A stretch of 61,290 nt of DNA, from assembly GCA_020249465.1 (NCBI GenBank), contig JADCFP010000117.1, positions 1 to 61,290 of the forward strand. Reading direction: 5' to 3'. The notes beneath the pieces were generated by a model. The model made no database searches and had not been told where the DNA came from. It worked only from the letters and a program-made list of their open reading frames with translations. This DNA is from Roseomonas sp. Lineage in GTDB: Bacteria; Pseudomonadota; Alphaproteobacteria; Acetobacterales; Acetobacteraceae. Each line of letters starts with the position of its first letter. Positions within the stretch are counted from its first letter, which is position 1. Position numbers and translations under genes: made by a program. Shown piece after piece: positions 25,137-33,313 of this stretch.

Positions 25137-26102
25137 TCAATTGATGCGAAGATTGAGGCGACGGATCACCGCGCCTTCCTCTTCGATGATTTTTGCAACC
25201 GAAGCGCGGTAATCCTCGCTGCTCTTGTAGATCAGCGGCATGTCGAAGCGTTCCAGCGCGGCTGTGTGCACGGGATCATAGAGCGCCTGCTTGAAGCCAT
25301 CATGCAGCACCTTCACAATGCCAGGATCAACACCCTTGGGTGCGGCAATACCATAGGGTGAGGTTGAGACAATGTTGATGCCGCTTTCAAGCAGTGTCGG
25401 CGCATCCGGATAGCGCTTGGCGCGTGTCTCACCCCAGGTGCAGAGCAGGCGGAACTGCCCACCATCCACCAGCGGCGCCCAGGAGGTTGAATCAACCATT
25501 GCCTGTGTCTGCCCGCTCAGCAGGGATTGCGCATTATCTGCGCCGCCCCTGAAAGGCACATGCAAGAATTCAATGCCGCGTTCGAGCGCGATGCGTTCCA
25601 TGGTGATATGCAGCGTGGTGCCAACACCGGGCGAGCCATAAGCGACTTTGCCCGGATTGGCCTTCGCATAGGCCAGGAATTCTTCCCAGGTTTTCCAGGG
25701 ACTATCGGCCTTCACCACCACGCCGAAAAGATAGCCGGTCAGATGGATGATATAGGTGAAATCCTTCAGCGGATCCCATGTCGGGCGGCTCGACATCATC
25801 GGAAAGCGGAAGACGGTGACGGGCAATTGGCCGACAAGGTAACCATCACCGCGCTGTTCCTGTGCCATCGCTGCCGCCGCCAGGGTGCCGCTGGCGCCGC
25901 CGCGATTGTCAATAATGACCTGCTGGCCAAGATAGCGTGATCCTGCCTCCGCCAAGGCGCGCAATTGGCCATCGGTAGAACCGCCGGGCGGCCAGGGGAC
26001 AATCAAGCGAATGGGGCGATTGGGAAAGCCTGATTGCGCGATGGCGGGCGTTGCAAGCAATCCTGCGGCGGCAGTCAGGGCAGTACGGCGCGTCAGTTTC
26101 AT
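25137..26102 (-). CDS. Bug-family TTT transporter substrate-binding protein
   Basis: The 321-residue protein has a signal peptide (MKLTRRTALTAAAGLLATPA, cleavage after AIAQ) and the Bug fold: FPNRPIRLIVPWPPGGSTD, IIDNRGGASGTLAAAAM and GSPGVGTTLHITMERIA. It is the last gene of a minus-strand group with the lyase-like, thiolase and DUF35 genes, 81 bases after the lyase gene. It probably delivers or senses the substrate handled by these enzymes. No TctA/TctB genes are present. Confidence 0.9.
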   Translation of the reverse strand: MKLTRRTALTAAAGLLATPAIAQSGFPNRPIRLIVPWPPGGSTDGQLRALAEAGSRYLGQQVIIDNRGGASGTLAAAAMAQEQRGDGYLVGQLPVTVFRFPMMSSRPTWDPLKDFTYIIHLTGYLFGVVVKADSPWKTWEEFLAYAKANPGKVAYGSPGVGTTLHITMERIALERGIEFLHVPFRGGADNAQSLLSGQTQAMVDSTSWAPLVDGGQFRLLCTWGETRAKRYPDAPTLLESGINIVSTSPYGIAAPKGVDPGIVKVLHDGFKQALYDPVHTAALERFDMPLIYKSSEDYRASVAKIIEEEGAVIRRLNLRIN

Positions 26103-26183
26103 GTGGTTCTCCCGGTTCTGGCGCTAGGCTGCTTTGGCCCGCGCTATCTGGACACGCTTCTATCATAGGCCAGTGCGACAAGA

Positions 26184-27701
26184 CTATGGGCGGCCTTGCG
26201 CTACCAGGCGCTTGGCCTCTGCCCAACACTTTGCCCGCGCATCCGCAAGGCGCTGATTGATGGCGGCGACCGCCGCGCGGTCCTGCGCCAGTCCATCACG
26301 CCGGTTCGCGATTAGCGCTGCCATGGCATCAGGTGCGGGGCCGCCTTGTACGCTGCGCCCGCGCAAATTCTCTGCCGGATCGAGCGCGGCGCGGAGTTTC
26401 TCAGCCGGAATATGCAGCGCCTTGCCGAATAGCGTCTGCGCGGTGGCATCCAGGGCAGCGCTTGAAATACTCTCCGCCGTGCGGCCTTCCGCCAGCGCCT
26501 CGCGCACGACAATCGCAACAATATTATGCGCCATGCGGAAGCTGAGGCCGGTTTCGCGCACGATCACATCTGCCAATTCGGTGGCTGAACCAAACCCTTC
26601 CCGCGCTGCATTTTCCATGTGGTGCTTGTTCAGGCTCAGGCCCTGCATCACTTCCCGAAACAAAGCGAGGATACGCCGGCTGCGCAACGCGGCATCCAAC
26701 ACGGGTTCATTCACGGCGGTGACTGCATCATTCACATCAGCGAAGGCGGTATTCTTGGTGCAAGCCATGGCGGCATGATGCGCGCCCTGCACCATGGCTG
26801 CCGCTGCCTTCAGATGTTCCAGCGCCACAGGGTTTTTCTTCTGCGGCATGATACTGGAAACCGCCGAATGGTGATCCGCCAATTCGACAAATCCATATTC
26901 CCAACTGCCCCAGTTTTGCAGATCGGTCGCAAGGCGTGAGAGCAGCGTCATCATCACCGCCATGGCGGATGCCGCTTCCAAAGCATCATCGCGCGATGAT
27001 ACGGCATCATAAGCCAGTTCCAGCGGTGCCGCGAAACCCAGCGCGCTGGCGGCCCAGGCGCGATCCAGCGGGAAGGCGGTGGTGGAAAGCGCGCCCGCGC
27101 CCAGGGGACAAAGATCACAATGCGCCAGCGCACCCATCAGCCTTTGATAGTCACGCGCCAGGGCATCAGCCGCCGAGGCCAACCAATAGCCAAAGGTGAT
27201 GGGTTGCGCGTGCTGGCCATGGGTATAGCCGGGCATGACGGTTGCGATATGTTCCTCGGCCAGCCCAAGCATCGTCTGACGCAGATCAGCGAGCAGACCC
27301 AGCACCGCGAGCAATTCAGTGCGCAGCGCCATACGCCAGGTGGTTGCGTTCAGATCATTCCGGCTCCGCCCGGTATGCAGTCGCCCACCAATATCGGGAC
27401 CGAGTTTTTGGATGATGAGTTTTTCGACATAGGAATAGAGATCTTCCTGCCGGTAATCCACCGGCACCGCATCCGGCCCGGCATCAGCCATGGCAATAAT
27501 TTCCGGCAGGATTTGCGCCATGGCATCATGCATAATAATGCCTTGGCGTTCCAGCATCAGCCCATGTGCCAGATGCACCCACATCTCATGCTGAAAGACG
27601 TAATGCTGCGCTCGCGCGACCGATCCGCGGTAGTAGCTTTCCACCAATAATGGCGAAGGCGGTTCCTTCACCCTTTCGCGTAAATTCACCGCCTCCGTCA
27701 T
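26184..27701 (-). CDS. Argininosuccinate lyase-like enzyme (aspartase/fumarase superfamily)
   Basis: The 505-residue protein carries superfamily signatures: HTGRSRNDLNATTWRMAL, PGYTHGQHAQPITFGYW with the catalytic His, and the serine loop SSIMPQKKNPVALEHLK. It deviates from true ArgH: the N-terminal WGGRF region is absent, HTxRSRNDQVATD becomes HTGRSRNDLNATT, THLQ becomes THGQ, and the residue after KKNP is Val instead of Asp. It likely removes fumarate from an N-succinyl-type compound, not necessarily argininosuccinate; EDDS lyase is one known relative of this kind. The ATG at 27701 has AAGGGG 7 bases upstream. Confidence 0.8.
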   Translation of the reverse strand: MTEAVNLRERVKEPPSPLLVESYYRGSVARAQHYVFQHEMWVHLAHGLMLERQGIIMHDAMAQILPEIIAMADAGPDAVPVDYRQEDLYSYVEKLIIQKLGPDIGGRLHTGRSRNDLNATTWRMALRTELLAVLGLLADLRQTMLGLAEEHIATVMPGYTHGQHAQPITFGYWLASAADALARDYQRLMGALAHCDLCPLGAGALSTTAFPLDRAWAASALGFAAPLELAYDAVSSRDDALEAASAMAVMMTLLSRLATDLQNWGSWEYGFVELADHHSAVSSIMPQKKNPVALEHLKAAAAMVQGAHHAAMACTKNTAFADVNDAVTAVNEPVLDAALRSRRILALFREVMQGLSLNKHHMENAAREGFGSATELADVIVRETGLSFRMAHNIVAIVVREALAEGRTAESISSAALDATAQTLFGKALHIPAEKLRAALDPAENLRGRSVQGGPAPDAMAALIANRRDGLAQDRAAVAAINQRLADARAKCWAEAKRLVAQGRP

Positions 27702-27713
27702 GTGCAACCCCTT

Positions 27714-28862
27714 TCAGGGAAGTTGATTGCTGAGCACCACCGTGCCGGAGGCAGAGAACATGCCGCCCACGCCATGCGCCACGCTGATTTTCACATTGGG
27801 CACCTGGGCCGGCGCGGTGCCGCGCACCTGGCGGACACTTTCCTGCAGGGCGAACATGCCATACATGCCGGTATGCGTGTAAGAAAGCCCGCCGCCATTG
27901 GTATTGATCGGCAGTTTGCCCCCCGGCGCGGTATTGCGTTCCCAGATGAAATCCTTCGCCTCACCACGCTTGACGAAGCCAAGATCTTCCAGGCCATACA
28001 TGGGCAGATGCGCGAAGGCGTCATAGATCATCAGATGATCCACATCGCTGTGTTTGATTCCAGCCATGCGGAAGGCTTCCGGCCCTGCGACGCGGAACGC
28101 GCGTGAGGAGGTGAAATCCTCCATCTGGCTGACCATGGTGGTTTCGACACTTTCGCCGCTGCCCAGAATATAGCAAGGCTTGGTCGGGAAATCCTTGACG
28201 CGATCAGATGAGGTCAGGATCAGCGCGCCGCCGCCATCCGTCACCAGGCAGCATTGCAGCAGCCGGAAGGGATAGGCGATCATTTTGCTGTTCAGCACAT
28301 CATCAATCGTGATCGGGTCCTTGAAGGCCGCGCGTGGGTTCTTTGCTGCCCATTCGCGCTGCACCACCGCAACCTGCGCCATTTGTTCATGCGTGACGCC
28401 ATAGGTCTTCATGTAGCGCAGGACGGGAATGGGGAAGAGCGTGGGCGGTCCCATGGGGCCGAAAGGCGCTTCGAATTGGCCATTCAGGCTTTGTGGTTCC
28501 GCCGGGCGCGGCGTGCCATTGACGCGGGATTTGCCGCTTTCCCCATGCGTGATCAAAACGGTCTTGCAATAGCCGGAATGAATGGCCGCTGCCGCATGGC
28601 GCACATGCAGCATGAAGGAACAGCCGCCAACCCCTGTGCCATCCACCCATTTCGGCGTGATGCCAAGGTAATGCGCGATCTGCTGCGGCATCATGGGGCC
28701 AACACAGGCCACACCATCAATATCGCCGGGCTTCAAGCCCGCATCAGCCATGGCATTCAGCGCGGCATCCGCATGCAGCATGATTTGCGCCATATCGGGC
28801 ACGGCACCGATACGCGTGCTTTCGGCAGCGCCGACAATCGCGATTTCACCGGGACGAATCAT
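27714..28862 (-). CDS. Thiolase family protein (SCP2-type)
   Basis: The 382-residue protein shows the thiolase fold of the lipid-transfer/SCP2-type group. MGPTxxG-like elements include CVGPMMPQQIAHYLGI, then GTGVGGCSFMLHVRHAAAAI with a cysteine at the nucleophile region and NTNGGGLSYTHTGMYG. The second catalytic cysteine of biosynthetic thiolases is replaced in AHGVGGMFSASG. Such proteins usually pair with a DUF35 OB-fold protein, which is encoded 3 bases upstream here. They act in CoA-dependent degradation of side chains. The specific substrate is unknown. Confidence 0.85.
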   Translation of the reverse strand: MIRPGEIAIVGAAESTRIGAVPDMAQIMLHADAALNAMADAGLKPGDIDGVACVGPMMPQQIAHYLGITPKWVDGTGVGGCSFMLHVRHAAAAIHSGYCKTVLITHGESGKSRVNGTPRPAEPQSLNGQFEAPFGPMGPPTLFPIPVLRYMKTYGVTHEQMAQVAVVQREWAAKNPRAAFKDPITIDDVLNSKMIAYPFRLLQCCLVTDGGGALILTSSDRVKDFPTKPCYILGSGESVETTMVSQMEDFTSSRAFRVAGPEAFRMAGIKHSDVDHLMIYDAFAHLPMYGLEDLGFVKRGEAKDFIWERNTAPGGKLPINTNGGGLSYTHTGMYGMFALQESVRQVRGTAPAQVPNVKISVAHGVGGMFSASGTVVLSNQLP

Positions 28863-28865
28863 GGC

Positions 28866-29282
28866 TCAAGCCTCCTTCGCGGGGCGGAAAAGGGGCAGGG
28901 TAATATCGTCATCCATCTTGGTCGGCGCCAATTCCAGCTTCATGTCCAAGACCAAGGCTTCCGGCGTTTGCGGGCATTCAACGATATTCGTCATCATGCG
29001 CGGGCCTTCTTCCAGTTCGACGACCGCAATCGCGTAAGGCGGCTTGAAGCCAGGCACCGGGCGATGATGGATCACATAGGAATGCAGCGTGCCGCGGCCT
29101 GAGGCTTCAAACACTTCAACATTGCGCGTACCGGTATAGGGGCTGAAGGGGCGCGGCGGAAAATAGGGTTTGCCCGTATCACCGCAGCGCTGGAGTAGCA
29201 GCTTGCCTTGGCGCAGCCCCTCCCAGAAGTGGCGGGTTTCGGGTGTGGGTTCTGGCCGGGCGCGGCCTGGTTCAAGGCTCAT
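28866..29282 (-). CDS. DUF35 OB-fold protein without zinc-ribbon cysteines
   Basis: The 138-residue protein is the usual partner of SCP2-type thiolases. The family has a rubredoxin-like zinc ribbon with four cysteines followed by an OB fold. Here the ribbon reads LLQRCGDTGKPYFPPRPFSP, with only one cysteine left, so zinc binding is unlikely. The OB part includes GRGTLHSYVIHHRPVPGFK and PYAIAVVELEEGPRMM. An AGGAGG site precedes the ATG. It is the first gene of the four-gene minus-strand group. Confidence 0.85.
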   Translation of the reverse strand: MSLEPGRARPEPTPETRHFWEGLRQGKLLLQRCGDTGKPYFPPRPFSPYTGTRNVEVFEASGRGTLHSYVIHHRPVPGFKPPYAIAVVELEEGPRMMTNIVECPQTPEALVLDMKLELAPTKMDDDITLPLFRPAKEA

Positions 29283-29368
29283 GGCAGAGCTTCCTCCTGA
29301 TATCTAGCAGGCGATGTTCCTATGGCTTAGCCAATAGGGGAAGGGGGTAAATGCGCCGGGCGCGTCCG

Positions 29369-30238
29369 CTATAAATCCAGAATGCGTTCTGGCGTAACGC
29401 GCCCGCGCAGCAGATCCCAAAGCCCGATCATATTGCCGCGAAACCGCCCCCAGCGATCCGCCCAGGGTTCCGGGAAAGCCGAGCGCAGCAGATTCTTCAA
29501 GCAATGCCGCGCGGCGCTTGGGATGGCGTGACTCCAGGGAAAAGAACCCCTGATCGCCAGGTAAATCGGGTTCACCACCTGCGAATACCCAAGCCGGAGG
29601 CCCGGCACGCGCCCGGCCTTCACGCCAAGATGCACGCCGCGCGCGCCCGCAAGGCGCAGGATTTTGCCATGCGCGCCAAGACGGCGCGTCACATCAATAT
29701 CCTCATACCAGGCGTAAAGAGGCAGGCGTTCATCCACGCGAATATCATGCGCGCGCAGGGCAGACATGCGGAAGGCCATGTTGCAGCCATAGCCGTTAAA
29801 GGCTTCCGCAACCGCCAGCGCATCCTCCGCACCGGGATCGGCAGCGAGCAAAGCGGCACCTTCGGCCAAATCATAGCCCGGCGCATTGGCGCCATCGGCA
29901 ATCACCGTGCCGGTGGCGACCACCATTTCAGGATGGTTTTGGAAGCAGGTTTCCAACACCGACAGGAATGACGCATTGCAGAGGAAATCATCATCCAGAA
30001 ACAGCACCACATCGCTGTCACGTGCTGCGTCCAGAATGCAGTTGCGCTGGCGCGGCAGGCCGGCGGGCGCGGTGATGAACTCCACGCCCGGAACGGCTTC
30101 ACACCCGGTGATGTCATCGGCGGAGACATGGCAGACGATAATACGATCCGCCTTGCGGGTTTGCCGCATAAGGTCACGCAGCACACCCGCCAGAATGGCC
30201 GGCCTGCCGCGTGTGGCGATACCGATGGTGATATGCAT
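29369..30238 (-). CDS. GT2 family glycosyltransferase
   Basis: The 289-residue cytoplasmic enzyme has an N-terminal family 2 transferase fold: HITIGIATRGRPAILAGVL, then LPRQRNCILDAARD, the metal-site FLDDDFL and FNGYGCNMAFRMSALR. The acidic YEDIDVTRRLG motif fits the catalytic base region. It is the most distal gene of the polysaccharide cluster and its ATG overlaps the previous stop (TGATG). The sugar is not predictable. Confidence 0.88.
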   Translation of the reverse strand: MHITIGIATRGRPAILAGVLRDLMRQTRKADRIIVCHVSADDITGCEAVPGVEFITAPAGLPRQRNCILDAARDSDVVLFLDDDFLCNASFLSVLETCFQNHPEMVVATGTVIADGANAPGYDLAEGAALLAADPGAEDALAVAEAFNGYGCNMAFRMSALRAHDIRVDERLPLYAWYEDIDVTRRLGAHGKILRLAGARGVHLGVKAGRVPGLRLGYSQVVNPIYLAIRGSFPWSHAIPSAARHCLKNLLRSAFPEPWADRWGRFRGNMIGLWDLLRGRVTPERILDL

Positions 30239-31113
30239 CACGCGGCCCCCTGCAGAGGCGCGGGCAGAGGGGCCTCGCGCGCTTCCCGCGCCAAGCCACC
30301 CACCAGCCGGCCCCAAAAGCTCATGGTGTAGTAGGCGGCATTGTGAAGGCGCAGTTTTGCAAGGCTGAGCAACGCGCCGCCAATGGGGCGCACCAAAAAG
30401 GCAAACCACACGGAAAGCGGCACGCCATGGCGGCGCAGCACAAAGCCAAGCCCGCGCCCGTAACTCGCGGCCCGCGAAACGGCTACTTCCGTCAGGCGCT
30501 TATCGGGATGGATGATACGCAAGCCAGCATCATATTGCGCGACGGCACCGCGTGCCATGGCGCGGCAGACCAGATCATTTCCCTCAGCCGAGCCCCAGCG
30601 CGTGCCGGGGCCGAGCCTTTCATCAAAGCCCCCCAGCGCCAGCATCATAGGGCGCGGGCAGAACAGGTTGAATTCAATCACGCTGGTCCAGACATTGGTC
30701 AGGTCAATCGCACCCGATTCTTCGCGCCAGCGCCCTGAACCAAGCCCGCCTTCCGGCGATGCCGCTGGCCCCGTCAGCACACCAAGCGATGGCGCCGCGC
30801 GAAAGGCGCCATCAACGCGCGTGAGAGCACCCGGCGGGTAAAGGCAATCATCATCAGGGAAGGTCACGATCTCACCACGCGCCTGGCGAAGCCCAAGATT
30901 GCGCGCGTGATTGGCATTACGGATCTCGGAACGCAAATGAGTGATGGGCAGGCGCGCCGCATAAGGCCGTAGCACCGGCGCCACGCGATCATCCGCATTC
31001 TGATCCACGATGATCACTTCAAGATCATCGCAGCCTTGCGCCAACAGGGTTTCCAGCAGCGCGCCGATTTCGGCGCTACGGCCAAGGGTTGCGACAATCA
31101 GTGAAAACCTCAT
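30238..31113 (-). CDS. GT2 family glycosyltransferase
   Basis: The 291-residue enzyme shows MRFSLIVATLGRSAEIGALL, VIIVDQNADDRV, NHARNLGLRQARGEIVTFPD and the metal site PDDDCLYPPGAL. A C-terminal region with several aromatic and hydrophobic residues (LSVWFAFLVRPIGGALL) may associate with the membrane. The start at 31113 is chosen because it overlaps the upstream gene stop in an ATGA pattern. Its own stop overlaps the next gene. It likely adds one sugar in repeat-unit assembly. Confidence 0.88.
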   Translation of the reverse strand: MRFSLIVATLGRSAEIGALLETLLAQGCDDLEVIIVDQNADDRVAPVLRPYAARLPITHLRSEIRNANHARNLGLRQARGEIVTFPDDDCLYPPGALTRVDGAFRAAPSLGVLTGPAASPEGGLGSGRWREESGAIDLTNVWTSVIEFNLFCPRPMMLALGGFDERLGPGTRWGSAEGNDLVCRAMARGAVAQYDAGLRIIHPDKRLTEVAVSRAASYGRGLGFVLRRHGVPLSVWFAFLVRPIGGALLSLAKLRLHNAAYYTMSFWGRLVGGLAREAREAPLPAPLQGAA

Positions 31114-32240
31114 GTCGCGGCGATCCCAAGCGCGCCATGCACCACCTGACGGATGCGGCGGCGGAAATGCGTATTGCTGAAGCGTTCCGCATTGGCGCGG
31201 CAATCCTCAGGCATAATGGCGGGCGCCATGGCTTCAAAGCGCTCCACCGCGGCGATCAGGCTTGCGGTGGTTTGTTCCTGAAAGAAAATGCCGGTTGGGC
31301 GCGTATCAGGTGGCGCCACCACGATATCGCGCGCACCACCGCGACCATAGGCGATCACCGGCGTGCCGCAGGCTTGCGCTTCCACGGTGGCGATGCCGAA
31401 ATCTTCCTCGGCAGCGAAAATCGCAGCACGCGCGCCTTGCGTCAATGCAATCAATTCCGCCCGCGCAAGCCGCCCCTTGAAGGTGATATTGGGCGCATCA
31501 CCGGCAGCGGTGCGCGCCTGCGCCTCATTCGGGCCATCGCCCACAATGACCAGCTTGCGGTTTGGCATGGCGCGGAAGGCAGCGGCAATCAGATCAACGC
31601 GCTTATAAGGCACGATGCGGGACGCAATCAGGTAGTAATCACCCTTATGCGGCGCAGGCGTGAAGCTTTCGATATCCACCGGCGGGTGCAAAACCTGCGC
31701 ATCGCGTCGCCAAGTCTTTTGAATACGCTCCGCGATATAGCTTGAATTGGCCAGCACGATATCGGGGTTGAGCGCACTGGCGCGATCCCAAAGCCGCATG
31801 CGATGCAATAGCCAGCGCGTATAAGCGCCCTTCAGCCCGCTCGTGAGGCCCGCTTCGCGCAGATATTGGTGCTGTAAATCCCAGGCATAGCGCATGGGGC
31901 TATGCACATAGGAAATATGGATCTGCCCCGGCCCCGTCAGCACTCCCTTGGCAACAGCGTGGGAGGATGAAATCACAACATCGTAACCGGAAAGATCAAG
32001 CTGTTCGATGGCAAGCGGCATCAGGCCCAGGAATTTGCGGAAATGCTTGCGCGCAAAGGGCATGCGTTGGATGAAGCTGGTGGTGACCGGCTTGCCTTGC
32101 AGAAAGCCACGCTCGGCTTCCGGCATGAAATCACAAACGGCGAAGACATCCGCTTCCGGCCATTCCAGCAGAAGCTGTTCCAGCACGCGTTCGGAACCCG
32201 CATAGCTATCCAACCATTCATGCACCAGCGCGATCTTCAT
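31110..32240 (-). CDS. GT4 family glycosyltransferase (mannosyltransferase WbaZ-like)
   Basis: The 376-residue enzyme has the GT-B two-domain form. N-terminal: MKIALVHEWLDSYAGSERVL and VISSSHAVAKGVLTGPGQIH, ISYVHSPMRYAWD. C-terminal nucleotide-sugar site: YLIASRIVPYKRVDLIAAA, KLVIVGDGPNE and EEDFGIATVEAQACGTPVIA with the EX7E motif. The pattern is close to WbaZ-type mannosyltransferases of O-antigen synthesis. Start ATG 32240 has GAAGG just upstream. It overlaps both neighbours by a few bases. Confidence 0.9.
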   Translation of the reverse strand: MKIALVHEWLDSYAGSERVLEQLLLEWPEADVFAVCDFMPEAERGFLQGKPVTTSFIQRMPFARKHFRKFLGLMPLAIEQLDLSGYDVVISSSHAVAKGVLTGPGQIHISYVHSPMRYAWDLQHQYLREAGLTSGLKGAYTRWLLHRMRLWDRASALNPDIVLANSSYIAERIQKTWRRDAQVLHPPVDIESFTPAPHKGDYYLIASRIVPYKRVDLIAAAFRAMPNRKLVIVGDGPNEAQARTAAGDAPNITFKGRLARAELIALTQGARAAIFAAEEDFGIATVEAQACGTPVIAYGRGGARDIVVAPPDTRPTGIFFQEQTTASLIAAVERFEAMAPAIMPEDCRANAERFSNTHFRRRIRQVVHGALGIAAT

Positions 32241-33313
32241 GCCGCCTTCTTTCGGATCAGGGCCAACAAGGCAAGCGCTGCCTTTTCCCAAGTGTAGAGC
32301 GCCGCGCGCTTCAGCCCCGCATCGCGCATGCCGGCGGCGAGGCCTTCTTCATCCAGCAGTCTTTCCAGGGCTTCTGTGAGCGTCTCAGGCCGCAGCGGGT
32401 CGAACCACAGCGCTGCTTCACCACACACTTCTGGCACCGCGCCGGCATGGGCCGCGACAAGCGGGCAGCCGCAGGTCATGGCTTCCAGGGGCGGCAGGCC
32501 AAAACCTTCATAGCGAGACGGGAAAATCAGGCAGAGCGCGTTTTCATAAAGCGCGCGCAATTCGGCATCACTGACGCGGCCCAGGATGCGCCCGGCATCG
32601 GCCGCCGGCCCGCCACCGGCGCGGAATACGGCGGGATCAGCCGCACCTGCCACGGCCAAAGTCAGGCCGCGAGCACCGAGCAGCGCCGCAGCGCTGGTCA
32701 ACGCGGCCAGGTTCTTATGCGCCGCCGGATTGCCGACCACGAGGGCATAGCGGCCCACTTGCAGATCATGCCGCTCCAGAACGCTGCTATCGGCCGCAAT
32801 GCGCAGCATGTGGTCGCCACCTTCCGGTAGCAAGCCGATGGAATCGGGTGCCACACCAAGGGCGGCAGCAATACGCCCGCGCGAAAATTGGGAAACCGTC
32901 ACCAATTGCGCACCGGATCGCGCAAGCATCTTTTGCAAAAAGCGATACCAGGTGCGGAAGGCGAAGGAATAACTCTCTGGTGTGTCAAAGACGCCGGCAT
33001 CATGGATCACAACCGTCTGCCCGCTGCCCAGCATCAGCGGCGCGGTATTGCCAAGGTTGATCAGGAAGGAACCCCTGGCCGCTTTCGGCAATTCCCATTG
33101 TTCCCAGACCTGGCCAAATTTTTTGCCAATTGCTTCTGCCTTCAAATAGGCAAAGGGGCTTTGCGCCACGCTGCTTGGCATCAATAGCCGCGCCTCGGGC
33201 CAGGCATCATGGCCGGCCAGCCGATCCGCCGCTGCGGTGATTTCGCGCGCAAAGCGCTGCACGCCGGTCGTGCCCTGGGTCAGGAAGCGACCATTGATGG
33301 CGATTGGCATCAT
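32237..33313 (-). CDS. GT4 family glycosyltransferase
   Basis: The 358-residue GT-B enzyme begins MMPIAINGRFLTQGTTGVQR, followed by FAREITAAADRLAG. The donor site is in the C-terminal half: YALVVGNPAAHKNLAAL, RILGRVSDAELRALYENA and PSRYEGFGLPPLEAMTCG with the EX7E motif. It resembles mannosyl- or rhamnosyl-transferases of polysaccharide clusters. Two adjacent ATGs exist (33313, 33310). The first overlaps the flippase stop as ATGA, so translation is coupled. Confidence 0.9.
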   Translation of the reverse strand: MMPIAINGRFLTQGTTGVQRFAREITAAADRLAGHDAWPEARLLMPSSVAQSPFAYLKAEAIGKKFGQVWEQWELPKAARGSFLINLGNTAPLMLGSGQTVVIHDAGVFDTPESYSFAFRTWYRFLQKMLARSGAQLVTVSQFSRGRIAAALGVAPDSIGLLPEGGDHMLRIAADSSVLERHDLQVGRYALVVGNPAAHKNLAALTSAAALLGARGLTLAVAGAADPAVFRAGGGPAADAGRILGRVSDAELRALYENALCLIFPSRYEGFGLPPLEAMTCGCPLVAAHAGAVPEVCGEAALWFDPLRPETLTEALERLLDEEGLAAGMRDAGLKRAALYTWEKAALALLALIRKKAA

